DNA of 64,000 nt from Anderseniella sp039978075 (lineage in GTDB: Bacteria > Pseudomonadota > Alphaproteobacteria > Rhizobiales > Aestuariivirgaceae): NCBI GenBank assembly GCA_039978075.1, contig JBDWCA010000011.1, positions 248,001 through 312,000 of the forward strand. The letters are read 5' to 3'. Each line of letters begins with the position of its first letter. The stretch's first letter is position 1. Shown in pieces: positions 52,952 to 62,391 of this stretch. The notes under the pieces are model-generated. The model was not told the DNA's origin. It made no database searches and saw only the letters and a list, made by a program, of their open reading frames with translations. Position numbers and translations under genes: made by a program.

Positions 52952-55393
52952 ATGCCGGTTCCGACACATGCACAGATCGTGGTCATCGGAGGCGGCATCA
53001 TCGGCTGCTCGACCGCCTATCATCTCGCCCGTGACCACAAGGCGGACGTGGTGCTGCTTGAGCAGGGCCAGCTGACGTCGGGTTCCACCTGGCATGCAGC
53101 CGGTCTGGTCGGGCAGTTGCGGTCGTCTGCTTCAATTACCCAGGTCCTGAAATACTCGGTCGACCTGTACAAGAATTTAAGGGAAGAAACCGGACTGGAA
53201 ACCGGCTGGAAGATGACCGGCTGCCTGCGGCTTGCCTGCAATGAGGATCGCTGGACCGAGTACAAGCGCCTGGCCACCACGGCCGGCAGTTTCGGCATGG
53301 AGATGCATCTGGTCTCGCCGGAAGAAGTGAAGAAGATGTGGCCGCTGATGAAGGTTGATGACCTTGTCGGCGCAAGCTGGTTGCCGACCGATGGCCAAGC
53401 CAGCCCATCCGATATTACCCAGTCGCTGGCCAAGGGCGCACGCATGCACGGCGCAAACCTGATCGAGGGCGTGCGGGTTACCGGGTTTCAGATGGATGGC
53501 GACCGCATAACCGCCGTTGAGACAACCGACGGCACCATCCAGTGTGAGAAGGTCGTCAACTGCGGCGGCCAGTGGGCCCGGCAGATTGGGGCCATGGCAG
53601 GCATAAACGTGCCGCTGCAGCCGGTAAAACATCAATACATCATCACCGAAAAGATCGACGGTCTGGCGACCGATGCTGCCACAATCCGCGATCCCGACCG
53701 TTTCACCTATTACAAGGAAGAAGTCGGCGGACTTGTCCTGGGCGGTTATGAACATAATCCGATCGCGTGGACCACCGGTGACGTGCCGGACGATTTCCAG
53801 TTCCAGTTGTTCGACGACGACTGGGAACATTTTGAGCAGCATCTGGAGCAGGCCGTAGCCCGCATGCCGGCGCTTGAAACAGCCGGCATCAAGCAGATGA
53901 TCAACGGTCCGGAGAGTTTTACGCCTGACGGTAATTTCATTCTCGGGTCCGCTCCTGAGTGCGCCAACATGTTTGTTGGTGCCGGCTTCAACGCCTTCGG
54001 CATTGCATCAGGCGGCGGCGCAGGCTGGGTGCTGGCGCAATGGGTGGTGTCCGGCGAGGCGCCGATGGACTTGTGGGTGGTGGATATCCGCAGGTTCTCG
54101 GGCCTGCATGAAGATCGCGACTGGGTCTGCGAGCGAACCCTGGAGGCCTATGGCAAACATTACACTATCGGTTTCCCGCACGAGGAATATTCGTCCGGGC
54201 GCCCGCGCATCATTTCACCGTTGTATGAGCGTCTGAAACAACATCGTGCCGTGTTCGGGGCAAAACTCGGATGGGAGCGGCCCAACTGGTTTGCACCTGA
54301 AGGAGTGGAGCAGCACGATGTCTATTCGATGGGTCACCAGAACTGGTTTGCGCCGGTGGCGGAAGAGCACCGGCTGGTACGCGAAAGTGCCGGCATTTTC
54401 GACCAGTCATCGTTCGCCAAATATGAACTGTCGGGCTCCGGTGCGGCCACAGCCCTTGACTGGATCTGCGCCAACAATACCACCAAAGGAGCGGGCCGGC
54501 TGACCTATACACAGATGCTGAATTCCCGTGGCGGCATTGAATGCGACCTGACTGTTGCGCAGTTGGCCGAGGACAAATTCTACATTGTCACCGGCACCGG
54601 GTATCGCACCCATGATGCCTCCTGGATCAGGGATCACATGCCGGAAGACTGTGATGCGACACTTGTCGACGTCACTGAACAATGGGGAACCCTGTCTCTC
54701 ATGGGACCACGCGCTCGCGATGTCCTGTCTGCAGTTACGGATCACAATGTTTCCAACCAGGCGTTCCCGTTTGGCCATGTCCGCGAGATCGAGGTTGCCG
54801 GCCTTCCTGTCCGCGCATTGCGCGTGACCTATGTGGGTGAACTGGGCTGGGAACTGCATGTGCCGATTGCGGCAACCGGCGAGGTGTTTGATGCGCTGAT
54901 GGCGGCAGGTGCCCCGTTCGGCGTGCATCCGGTCGGGTATCGCGCCCTTGAGTCCCTGCGGTTGGAGAAGGGCTATCGTGCGTGGAGTTCCGACATCACG
55001 CCGAACGATACGCCGTTTGAAGCAGGTCTCGGCTGGGCTGTGAAATTGAGATCAGGTGTCGATTTCATGGGCAGGGCCGCCTGTGAACGTGTAGCCAACC
55101 AGCGCCTGGTCAAGAAACTTGCCTGTTTCACCGTCGATGATGCGGACGTGGTGCTCCTGGGCCGTGAAACCATCCTGCGTGACGGTGAGTTTGCCGGCTA
55201 TCTGAGCAGCGGCGGTTTCGGGCACACAGTCGGCAAACCCGTCGGACTTGGCTATGTCCGGAACCAGGACGGGGTTGATGATGACTGGCTGCTAAAGGGT
55301 AGTTACGAGCTGGTCGTGGCGACCGAACGTGTCCCGGCAAAACTGCATCTTGATCCGCTCTATGACCCGGTTGCTGCGCGCGTGAAATCCTAA
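52952..55393 (+). CDS. Dimethylglycine/sarcosine dehydrogenase-like flavoprotein (DAO plus GcvT)
   Basis: The 813-residue two-domain protein has an N-terminal DAO half with the FAD motif VVIGGGIIGCSTAYHLA and H48 in GSTWHAAGL, the histidine that carries covalent FAD in this family. The C-terminal GcvT half (from about residue 430) has RVTYVGELGWELHV for folate binding. Such enzymes remove an N-methyl group and hand the formaldehyde to tetrahydrofolate. It starts 6 bases after the kinase gene and closes the importer operon. Dimethylglycine, sarcosine and related N-methyl amines are the candidates. Confidence 0.87.
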   Translation: MPVPTHAQIVVIGGGIIGCSTAYHLARDHKADVVLLEQGQLTSGSTWHAAGLVGQLRSSASITQVLKYSVDLYKNLREETGLETGWKMTGCLRLACNEDRWTEYKRLATTAGSFGMEMHLVSPEEVKKMWPLMKVDDLVGASWLPTDGQASPSDITQSLAKGARMHGANLIEGVRVTGFQMDGDRITAVETTDGTIQCEKVVNCGGQWARQIGAMAGINVPLQPVKHQYIITEKIDGLATDAATIRDPDRFTYYKEEVGGLVLGGYEHNPIAWTTGDVPDDFQFQLFDDDWEHFEQHLEQAVARMPALETAGIKQMINGPESFTPDGNFILGSAPECANMFVGAGFNAFGIASGGGAGWVLAQWVVSGEAPMDLWVVDIRRFSGLHEDRDWVCERTLEAYGKHYTIGFPHEEYSSGRPRIISPLYERLKQHRAVFGAKLGWERPNWFAPEGVEQHDVYSMGHQNWFAPVAEEHRLVRESAGIFDQSSFAKYELSGSGAATALDWICANNTTKGAGRLTYTQMLNSRGGIECDLTVAQLAEDKFYIVTGTGYRTHDASWIRDHMPEDCDATLVDVTEQWGTLSLMGPRARDVLSAVTDHNVSNQAFPFGHVREIEVAGLPVRALRVTYVGELGWELHVPIAATGEVFDALMAAGAPFGVHPVGYRALESLRLEKGYRAWSSDITPNDTPFEAGLGWAVKLRSGVDFMGRAACERVANQRLVKKLACFTVDDADVVLLGRETILRDGEFAGYLSSGGFGHTVGKPVGLGYVRNQDGVDDDWLLKGSYELVVATERVPAKLHLDPLYDPVAARVKS

Positions 55394-55501
55394 AAAAACT
55401 GCCGCAGCCGGTATCGGCGAGGCGATTTGACTTTGCGCAAGGCCGTATTCGCTGCGCAGCGATAGACTGACACCATCAGAACCAGCAAGAGGTGACATCT
55501 G

Positions 55502-56596
55502 ATGGTCACGCGCAGGAATGTTGTAATCGGTACCGGTGTGGCAGCGGTTGCCGCCGGGGCCGGATATCACATGTTGAACAGGGCAGGTCCGGCATACCGG
55601 AATGCGGTTCTTGAAACCTGGACAGCAAAGGACCCGTCGCAATCTGGTGAATTCAACTATCTGGTTCACTACGCTACATTGGCCGCCAGCAGCCACAACA
55701 CCCAACCCTGGCTGTTCTCACAAGCTGGAAATACCGTGATCATTCGGCCGGATATGACACGGGCAACGCCTGCCGCTGATCCGGATTATCATCATCTTTA
55801 TGCCAGTCTGGGCTGTGCTGCTGAAAACCTGTCGCTTGCAGCCATGGCCGGCGGCAGCAGGACATCGGTCAGCTTTAACCCGGACGGCGAAGGGGCTGTC
55901 GAGATTAAGCTGGGTGCCGGAAGTACTGACAGCAATGGATTGTTTGAAGCTATAGCGGAGCGGCAGTGTACGCGCTCGCAATATGATGGCCGCTCTGTAA
56001 GCGCCGGCGAAATCAGTCAATTGGAGGCCGCCGCGAAGGTAGATGGATGCAGGCTTGTAATCATTCCTGAGCGGGACAGGATTGAGCAACTGCTGGCACT
56101 GGCCACCACTGCCAATACCATCCAGATCGAAGATGCGAAGTTTGCAGAAGAACTGAAACAATGGCTTCGCTTCAATGGTGCGCAAGCCGCTGAAACCCGC
56201 GACGGACTGTACAGTGCGTGCACCGGCAATCCATCGCTGCCGCCATTCCTGGGACGCATCATGTTCGATCTGTTGTTTTCTGCCGGTTCCGAAAACGACA
56301 AGTTGGCAAAGCAGGTCAGGTCTTCATCCGGCATTGCCGTTTTTGTGACCGAAAAGAACGACAAGGCTCATTGGGTTCAGTCCGGGCGCAGCTGCCAGCG
56401 TTTTGCGCTGCGGGCAACGACGCTCGGCATCAGGCATGCTTTTGTCAATCAGCTTGTCGACGTGCCGGCTGTGCGGGCGGAATTTTCGCAAGTACTCGGT
56501 ATCTCACACCAGCGAGCCGACCTCGTGGTTCGCTATGGCTATGCGCCCGCCATGCCCCGGTCGCTCCGGCGGCCAGTGGGTGAAGTGATTACCTAG
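55502..56596 (+). CDS. Acg-family nitroreductase-like protein with N-terminal signal
   Basis: The 364-residue protein starts MVTRRNVVIGTGVAAVAAGAG, a twin-arginine-type export signal or anchor. It continues with LAASSHNTQPWLF, the FMN/phosphate contact region of the nitroreductase fold, in the doubled arrangement of the Acg family. Acg proteins bind flavin and some are thought to sequester it. A flavodoxin gene follows after 30 bases, so the pair may share flavin or electrons. Confidence 0.72.
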   Translation: MVTRRNVVIGTGVAAVAAGAGYHMLNRAGPAYRNAVLETWTAKDPSQSGEFNYLVHYATLAASSHNTQPWLFSQAGNTVIIRPDMTRATPAADPDYHHLYASLGCAAENLSLAAMAGGSRTSVSFNPDGEGAVEIKLGAGSTDSNGLFEAIAERQCTRSQYDGRSVSAGEISQLEAAAKVDGCRLVIIPERDRIEQLLALATTANTIQIEDAKFAEELKQWLRFNGAQAAETRDGLYSACTGNPSLPPFLGRIMFDLLFSAGSENDKLAKQVRSSSGIAVFVTEKNDKAHWVQSGRSCQRFALRATTLGIRHAFVNQLVDVPAVRAEFSQVLGISHQRADLVVRYGYAPAMPRSLRRPVGEVIT

Positions 56597-56626
56597 CAGC
56601 GCTTTTTCATACAAGGAAACATCAAG

Positions 56627-57112
56627 TTGCGTACATTGATTATCTATTACTCCCGCACCGGGACCACGGCCACCATTGCCAAATCTTTGGCCAATAGGCT
56701 GGATGCCGACACCCGCGAGATAAGCTGCGACAGATACGCAGGCGGCATATTGCGCTACCTGCTGGCTGGCTATGACAGCGTGCGTGGCAACCTACCGGAA
56801 ATCGAGATGACGGAGTTTGCTGCAGAACAGTATGATCTTGTATTGATCGGCACGCCAATATGGACAAGCCATCCGGCACTGCCGATCAGGACATTCCTGA
56901 ACCGGAAACCAGACCTTCCTTTGCGGGTCGCGGTGTTCCTGACCCATGGCGGTCACTCACCGGCACAAACCTGTATAGATGAACTCGCGGAATTGCTGCC
57001 GGTGCCGGTTGAAGCAAAGCTGACATTCAACGGTGCACAGGTCTCAGGCGGCAGGTTCGCTGATGATGTCAGCGATTTTGCCGGTGAACTCGAGACCCGC
57101 TCGCGTCAGTGA
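56627..57112 (+). CDS. Flavodoxin-like protein
   Basis: The 161-residue protein begins with a TTG codon at 56627 after AAGGAAAC and has the FMN phosphate loop YSRTGTTATIAKSLA at residues 8-22, followed by LVLIGTPIWTSHPALPIRTFL. The compact length and motif order fit a single flavodoxin domain of the kind that carries electrons or repairs quinones. It is 30 bases after the Acg-type gene and likely co-transcribed with it. Confidence 0.8.
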   Translation: MRTLIIYYSRTGTTATIAKSLANRLDADTREISCDRYAGGILRYLLAGYDSVRGNLPEIEMTEFAAEQYDLVLIGTPIWTSHPALPIRTFLNRKPDLPLRVAVFLTHGGHSPAQTCIDELAELLPVPVEAKLTFNGAQVSGGRFADDVSDFAGELETRSRQ

Positions 57113-57215
57113 AAGCCGGGTAAACAGCTGTCTGATAATTTCACCATGTTGCCCTAGCAATTGACGGCGAGGACGGATAACATATTCACAAAATTATATG
57201 TTTGGAGTCTTTGTC

Positions 57216-58130
57216 ATGCTTGATCGCCGCGAGTTTCTGGCCACAACCTTCGCTGCCGGTGTCGCGCTGCCCGCGCTGCATACGCCGGCGTTTACGAAAA
57301 CATCGTTCCAGGTTGGAAAGGGGATGATTGACATTGTCAGTGACGGGCACCTTGAACTGCCGACCAGCATGGTGCTGGGCCGGGTGCCGGAAGCTGACCG
57401 GTCGGCTTTCCTGTCCGCGAACAACTTGCCCAGCGATGTGGTTCGGTCCTCACTCAATCTGACGCTTTATCGTGATGGTGAGCGAACCGTTTTGTTCGAT
57501 GTCGGGTCCGGGCCCAACTTCATGCCAAGTGCGGGTAAGCTGGGGGAGGCGCTGGAAGCTGCAGGTATTGCGGCTGATGACGTGACCCATGTTGTGTTCA
57601 CGCATGCCCACCCCGATCACATCTGGGGCGTGCTTGATGACTTTGACGAGCTGGCATTTGGCAATGCTGAATACCTGATGTCGGACCCGGAATGGGATTA
57701 CTGGTTCGATCCGGAAACTGTCAACAAGGTGCCTGAAAATCGCCAGTCATTTGCTGTTGGTGCCCGGCGCAACATGGCGGCTATTGAAGACAAGTGCACC
57801 AAATTCAAGGCTGGCGCGGAGGTTCTTCCCGGCATTGCGGCGGTTGACACAGCAGGTCATACGCCGGGTCACACCTCATTTCACATACAACAGGGCAGCA
57901 ACAGCGTGATGGTTATCGGCGATGCCATCACCAACCCGCTTTATTCGTTTTCCAACCCCGACTGGCAAATGGGGACTGACAGCGACGCCGAGCAGGGCGT
58001 CAAGGCACGCAAGATGCTGCTGGACCGCTTGGCCACAGAAAAAATGCAGATCATCGGCTATCACCTGCCACATCCCGGCACCGGCTATGTCGAACGCAAG
58101 GATGCGGCTTTCGCCTATGTCGCATCGTAA
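57216..58130 (+). CDS. Tat-exported metallo-beta-lactamase-fold hydrolase
   Basis: The start at 57216 (MLDRREFLATTFAAG) gives a twin-arginine-like signal and has GGAG 9 bases upstream; an in-frame Met at 57198 adds six residues. The 304-residue protein has the intact zinc motif H130-x-H132-x-D134-H135 (THAHPDH), then DTAGHTPGHTSFH and GDAITN. It resembles MBL hydrolases found near sox genes. It lies 16 bases ahead of a second MBL gene with which it must be co-transcribed. Confidence 0.82.
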   Translation: MLDRREFLATTFAAGVALPALHTPAFTKTSFQVGKGMIDIVSDGHLELPTSMVLGRVPEADRSAFLSANNLPSDVVRSSLNLTLYRDGERTVLFDVGSGPNFMPSAGKLGEALEAAGIAADDVTHVVFTHAHPDHIWGVLDDFDELAFGNAEYLMSDPEWDYWFDPETVNKVPENRQSFAVGARRNMAAIEDKCTKFKAGAEVLPGIAAVDTAGHTPGHTSFHIQQGSNSVMVIGDAITNPLYSFSNPDWQMGTDSDAEQGVKARKMLLDRLATEKMQIIGYHLPHPGTGYVERKDAAFAYVAS

Positions 58131-58146
58131 CGGAGACCAACTGATA

Positions 58147-59106
58147 ATGACTATCGTCCGCAAAACCATCGCCGTACTCGTCCTGTGCCTGTTTCCGCTT
58201 GCCGCACAGGCTGATCAGAACATTCCGGATCAGTACCCGGCATCGCTGCTGTATTCAAAGCCGATTGAAGTAATACCCAATGTCTGGACATCAATCGGGG
58301 CAACGGCGCCTCCGGGCTATGACAATGCCGGACACAACAACAATCTCAGCTTTCTGGTGACAGGTGAAGGCGTGATCGTGATCAATGGTGGTGGCAGTTA
58401 CGGACTTGCTGAAGCCCTGCACACGGAAATCAAGACGGTGACCGAGCAGCCGGTCAAGCTGGTCATTAACGAAAATGGCCAGGGACACGCTGCACTTGGC
58501 AATTGCTACTGGGCAGAGCAGGGGGTCACGATACTGGCCCACGAAGATGCTGCTGAGGAATTCAAGACCAATGGCCATCAGATACTGGAAGCTGCCAAGC
58601 AGCGTCTGAAGGACAGGGCGGACAAGACGTGCGTAAAAGAACCGGATGAAACCTTTTCCGACAAGAAGGATGTCTCCTTAGGGTCCATGAAGGTAGAGGT
58701 TCTGCATCTTGGCCCCGCCCACAGTGCCGGCGACACCCAGGTGTGGCTGCCGGAGGAAAAGCTGGTGATTGCCGGCGACATGGCTTTCCACGAACGACTG
58801 CTTCCGATCTTCGATGATACCGAAACCGCCGCCTGGCTGGAAACCTGGGAGAATGAGTTTGAAAAACTCGGCGCTGTCTATGTCATCCCGGGCCATGGTC
58901 ACCCGACCAACATGGCCCAGGTGCGCCGCTATACTCATGATTACCTGGTTTATCTGCGTGGCAAGATAAAAGATCATATCGATGCCGGCGGCGGGCTGGA
59001 CAAGGCATTTTACGTGGACCAGTCGCCATACAAGCACCTGCACACCTTCGATGAACTCGCCACCCGCAATGCCGGCCGGGTGTTTCAGCAGATGGAGTTC
59101 GAGTAG
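58147..59106 (+). CDS. Exported metallo-beta-lactamase-fold protein with substituted zinc motif
   Basis: The 319-residue protein has a signal peptide ending at AAQA and resembles SoxH/quinoprotein-relay MBL proteins. Where the family has HxHxDH it reads N110-G-Q112-G-H114-A115, so all four canonical ligands are changed, while later elements (GPAHSAGDTQVWLP, VIAGDMAF, VIPGHGHPTN) are kept. It may bind a single metal or none. A GGAG site precedes the start. It follows the intact MBL protein gene and precedes a YeeE-type transporter gene. Confidence 0.8.
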   Translation: MTIVRKTIAVLVLCLFPLAAQADQNIPDQYPASLLYSKPIEVIPNVWTSIGATAPPGYDNAGHNNNLSFLVTGEGVIVINGGGSYGLAEALHTEIKTVTEQPVKLVINENGQGHAALGNCYWAEQGVTILAHEDAAEEFKTNGHQILEAAKQRLKDRADKTCVKEPDETFSDKKDVSLGSMKVEVLHLGPAHSAGDTQVWLPEEKLVIAGDMAFHERLLPIFDDTETAAWLETWENEFEKLGAVYVIPGHGHPTNMAQVRRYTHDYLVYLRGKIKDHIDAGGGLDKAFYVDQSPYKHLHTFDELATRNAGRVFQQMEFE

Positions 59107-59209
59107 CACATTTATCCGTTGAGGGCTTGAACGAACAGATCGTTTGATATAAAGAACACTTCTGAATGTATGCATATGTTGGCGCGGCGCCAGCTTCAGG
59201 AGTGGTCCG

Positions 59210-60319
59210 ATGATTGAGCAACTTGACCTGCTACGTGAAGAGTACGGCACCGCCACACTGGTGGTGTGGGGTGCTTTTCTCATTGGTGTTTTGTTCGGCA
59301 TAATCGCTGAATTCAGCCGATATTGCGCGCGTGCCGCACTGGCGGAATGGGCGCCGGGCAGGGAGCAGGCCACAGCCGCTGCCAATGGCCATCCGCGATC
59401 CAGGCAATATCTTGCTGCTGTGCTTGTAGCATTGGTTGGAACGCAGGCACTGTTCGTTTCTCAGAACATTGATCTTGCCCAGTCGATCTACTGGTCAGTG
59501 CCGATCCGCCCCCTGGCTCTGGTCGCCGGTGGCCTGCTGTTTGGCGCTGGCATGGTGCTGGCAGGCGGATGTGTGTCCAGGCTGCTGGTGCTGGCTGCGT
59601 CGGGCAATGGCCGCTCAGTTGTTACTCTGCTGGTCACAGCTATCGCCGGATACGCCACCTTGCGCGGTATTCTGTCCTATCCGCGTATCTGGCTGGAAAA
59701 TGCCTGGTCGCTGGAAACCGCGCCGGCGCAATTGTATGAAACCGGCGCCGTGTCGTCTTTGTCTGTTGCTGCGGGCATAGCAGTCATCCTGTTTGCCTTA
59801 CTGATCCTGCTGGTTCGCAAGTCGGGTCCAAAGGGCATCCTGACCGGCGCGGCAGTTGGCCTTGTTGTTGTCGCGGGTTGGGCCGTCACAGGTATTGTCG
59901 GCGCTGATGATTTTGAGCCCACCCAGCTGGCCTCGCTCAGTTTTGTGGCGCCTGCAGGCGAGACCATCCAGTATCTGATGATTTTCACTGGCGACACTCT
60001 CCGCTTCTCAGTCGCTCTGCTCGGTGGTGTGCTGGCCGGTGCATTTTCCAGCGCACTGGCGGGACGCCGATTGCGCCTGACAGGTTTCACGGCGGAGAAT
60101 TCCCTGGCCCGGTATCTCGTAGGCGGACTGCTGATGGGATTTGGCGGCGTTACGGCGCTCGGCTGTTCGGTCGGCCAGGGCCTGTCGGGCATCAGCACAG
60201 CGTCACTGTCTTCCGTCGTCGCCGTACTGGCAATTGCCGCAGGCGGCTATGGCATGATGCGGTTGCGGGTTGCCCGTACCGAAGCGACCATCGGGTCTGA
60301 TTTGCAACCGGCTGAATGA
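59210..60319 (+). CDS. YeeE/YedE-family sulfur compound transporter
   Basis: The 369-residue membrane protein has about nine helices. It carries the cysteine motifs of TsuA-type thiosulfate channels: SRYCARAALAEW near residue 40, LAGGCVSRLL near residue 120 and TALGCSVGQGLSG near the end. Family members pass thiosulfate or persulfide across the inner membrane by thiol relay. It faces a second family member (60334-61431) tail to tail with a 14-base gap, upstream of sox genes. Confidence 0.85.
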   Translation: MIEQLDLLREEYGTATLVVWGAFLIGVLFGIIAEFSRYCARAALAEWAPGREQATAAANGHPRSRQYLAAVLVALVGTQALFVSQNIDLAQSIYWSVPIRPLALVAGGLLFGAGMVLAGGCVSRLLVLAASGNGRSVVTLLVTAIAGYATLRGILSYPRIWLENAWSLETAPAQLYETGAVSSLSVAAGIAVILFALLILLVRKSGPKGILTGAAVGLVVVAGWAVTGIVGADDFEPTQLASLSFVAPAGETIQYLMIFTGDTLRFSVALLGGVLAGAFSSALAGRRLRLTGFTAENSLARYLVGGLLMGFGGVTALGCSVGQGLSGISTASLSSVVAVLAIAAGGYGMMRLRVARTEATIGSDLQPAE

Positions 60320-60333
60320 CGGCGGCGATCTGA

Positions 60334-61431
60334 TCAAACGTCAGGCTGTCTTCTCATCAGCCAGTTGACTGCATCCTGGAACACTTCGCGTACAGAACCG
60401 TAGACCAGTATCTGCAGGCCAAGCCAGGCCCCGCAAAACATGGCAGCAAGAGCCACGGGCGCGGTGAAGGCCAGCAGCGACGCAGCCGACAGGCCCTGTC
60501 CGACTGTGCAGCCAACGGCGGTCACGCCGCCGAAACCCATCAGTGCGCCGCCCAGTATCTGCCGGCGCATCTCACGCGCATCGTCGCAAGCCTCCCAGCG
60601 GAAATGGTGCTGGGCCAGGGTGGTGGCAGTAGCTCCCAATATGACACCGGTTACTGCACCGATGCCAAACTGCAGAGATGCACCTGTTGCGGTCATGACA
60701 TAGACAAGCGTGTCACCCGGCGGACCGGTGAAGGTGAAGGATTCCAGCCGGTGCGGGTCAAACGGATCATTGGCCAGGTAACCGGTGACGAACCACCCGG
60801 CAGTAATGGCTGCCCCCACGATGAGGCCTGCCATAAGAAAGCGTGGCGAGCTTCTCAGGTCACGGCTGGTCAGCGCGGCCACCGCAACAGCTGCCGCAAT
60901 CAGGTAAGCCCAGACATGCACTGTGCCGCCAAGGTGGGAGGCGGCTGCGTGGGCGATGCCTGCAGGCTGTTCCAGTTCAGTGGGTACATCAAACAGATAC
61001 ACGCGCAGATAAGCGGAAAGTCCGTTCATGGTGGCATAGGCAGTGATGCCCAGCACGAGAAATGTCACAACTGATTTCAGGTCGCCGCCGCCGACGCGGG
61101 CAAGTGTTCCGTAGCCGCATGTACCGACCAGCGACATGCCCAGGCCAAACAGGAATGCGCCAAATGCTGTTGCCAGCAGGGTGGTTGGTGAGATCAGGTA
61201 AAAGCTGCCGGTAACGTCGATTATGCCGAACTGGTCCAGTGCATAGGTTCCTGCAATGGCGACCGCAATCGCCAGACCCCAGGCCGACAACCGGCCCCGG
61301 CTGCCACCGAGACAAGCGTCTTCGATGGCCCCGAGCGTACAAAATCTGCCCCACCGGGCAGCGAAGCCCAGCGCCATACCTCCGGCGAGGCCGCCTATGG
61401 CGGCGATCGTGCCTGGAGACAGCTCGACCAT
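60334..61431 (-). CDS. Second YeeE/YedE-family sulfur compound transporter
   Basis: The 365-residue membrane protein is a paralogue of the one encoded at 59210 and has the same three cysteine sites in RWGRFCTLGAIEDA, LVGTCGYGTLARVGGGDLKS and TAVGCTVGQGLSA. It is transcribed leftward. A pair of such proteins near sox genes suggests import of thiosulfate or movement of sulfane sulfur. Which substrate each handles cannot be told. Confidence 0.85.
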   Translation of the reverse strand: MVELSPGTIAAIGGLAGGMALGFAARWGRFCTLGAIEDACLGGSRGRLSAWGLAIAVAIAGTYALDQFGIIDVTGSFYLISPTTLLATAFGAFLFGLGMSLVGTCGYGTLARVGGGDLKSVVTFLVLGITAYATMNGLSAYLRVYLFDVPTELEQPAGIAHAAASHLGGTVHVWAYLIAAAVAVAALTSRDLRSSPRFLMAGLIVGAAITAGWFVTGYLANDPFDPHRLESFTFTGPPGDTLVYVMTATGASLQFGIGAVTGVILGATATTLAQHHFRWEACDDAREMRRQILGGALMGFGGVTAVGCTVGQGLSAASLLAFTAPVALAAMFCGAWLGLQILVYGSVREVFQDAVNWLMRRQPDV

Positions 61432-61537
61432 CTCTCGTCCTCTCCCTGGATCAGGGCAGATTGTTCTGCCTTCTGTAATATGTCGGCCTTCAGCCCGAGT
61501 TCCCGTCGTCTTGCAGGCAGAAACTCACGATACAGCT

Positions 61538-61876
61538 TTACCCGATTTTGTCATCTTCAGCGCAGAACATGTCGTAAAGGACTGTGATCATCTGCTTCAC
61601 GCGCTCGTCGCCGATTGTGTAATAGATCGTTTTGCCGTCGCGGCGTGCGTTGACCAGCCCTTCGAGCCGCAACCGGGCAAGTTGCTGCGATACGGCTGCT
61701 TGCCGGGCAGACAGCAATTGCTCCAGTTCCGTGACCGTGCATTCGCCTTGCGACAGCCGGCACAAAATCGCCAGCCGGCCTTCATGTGCCAGTGCTTTCA
61801 AAAAATCCGTGGCATCCTTCGCACTCGACATCATGTCGTCGAGCGAGTGCTCGATTTCAAGTTGGGCATTCGCCAT
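61538..61876 (-). CDS. soxR: ArsR-family persulfide-type repressor of sox genes
   Basis: The 112-residue winged-helix protein has recognition helix ARQAAVSQQLARLRLEGLV. Cysteines C46 (GECTV) and C105 (DMFCAEDD) match the two reactive thiols of SqrR/BigR-type sensors that form a polysulfide bridge; a third, C39, is nearby. It lies directly after soxS on the minus strand. Candidate operators (ATTC-N8-GAAT) occur in the soxS-soxV and soxW-soxX gaps, the places where SoxR acts in other alphaproteobacteria. Confidence 0.87.
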   Translation of the reverse strand: MANAQLEIEHSLDDMMSSAKDATDFLKALAHEGRLAILCRLSQGECTVTELEQLLSARQAAVSQQLARLRLEGLVNARRDGKTIYYTIGDERVKQMITVLYDMFCAEDDKIG

Positions 61877-61894
61877 GGTGAAATACCTGTTTCC

Positions 61895-62323
61895 TTATGA
61901 TTTCGGTTCGCCGATACCGGACGTTTCTGCCTTGCCGGTTTCTGTCTTGTCAATCTTGTCGAGCATCTGCTGCAGCATCGGCCAGAAGAAGTGCCCGCCC
62001 GGATAGCCGCGCAAACGGTCAATCTCGCGACCATTGTGCCAGACTACGAAAGTGGGGGTGTAATTGGCTTTTTTCAGGCCTTTCAGATCTTCCGGCAGCG
62101 CGTCATGTATATCCACCCGGCGCAGCGGCGCAAGCTTGCCCTCGTCCGTTTTCGGGTAGGCGACGCCAATCTCCTCGTTCCATACCTCGCACCAGTGACA
62201 GCCGTCCTGTTCGAGCATGATGAGCTGTGCGGCTTTCGCGCTGACCGGTGCTGCAGCGAGAAGAGCAAACCCGAGGACCAGTACCGTCGGTACGCCGAAG
62301 AATCTGTTGCGAATAGCTTTCAT
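61895..62323 (-). CDS. soxS: Periplasmic thioredoxin-like SoxS
   Basis: The 142-residue protein has a signal peptide (MKAIRNRFFGVPTVLVLGF to SAKA) and a thioredoxin-type C-x-x-C in EQDGCHWCEVW. ATG at 62323 is used; an upstream GTG at 62332 is possible. SoxS keeps the SoxY carrier thiol in a reactive state. It is divergent from soxV with a 68-base control region and 18 bases upstream of soxR. Confidence 0.83.
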   Translation of the reverse strand: MKAIRNRFFGVPTVLVLGFALLAAAPVSAKAAQLIMLEQDGCHWCEVWNEEIGVAYPKTDEGKLAPLRRVDIHDALPEDLKGLKKANYTPTFVVWHNGREIDRLRGYPGGHFFWPMLQQMLDKIDKTETGKAETSGIGEPKS

Positions 62324-62342
62324 GCATGACACCTTACAACAA

Positions 62343-62358
62343 ATTACAAAATTTGAAT
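62343..62358. promoter_or_regulatory. Candidate SoxR operator in the soxS-soxV gap
   Basis: ATTA-CAAAATTT-GAAT matches ATTC-N8-GAAT at 7 of 8 positions and lies midway between the two divergent starts. Confidence 0.45.
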
Positions 62359-62391
62359 ATGAACTTCTTGTGAGTTCGGCGGGAGTGATTT

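Noticed and set aside
57182..57200. CATATTCACAAAATTATATG as a SoxR operator
   Set aside because: Only the left half matches ATTC-N8-GAAT; the right half reads ATAT, so it is too weak to list as a site.
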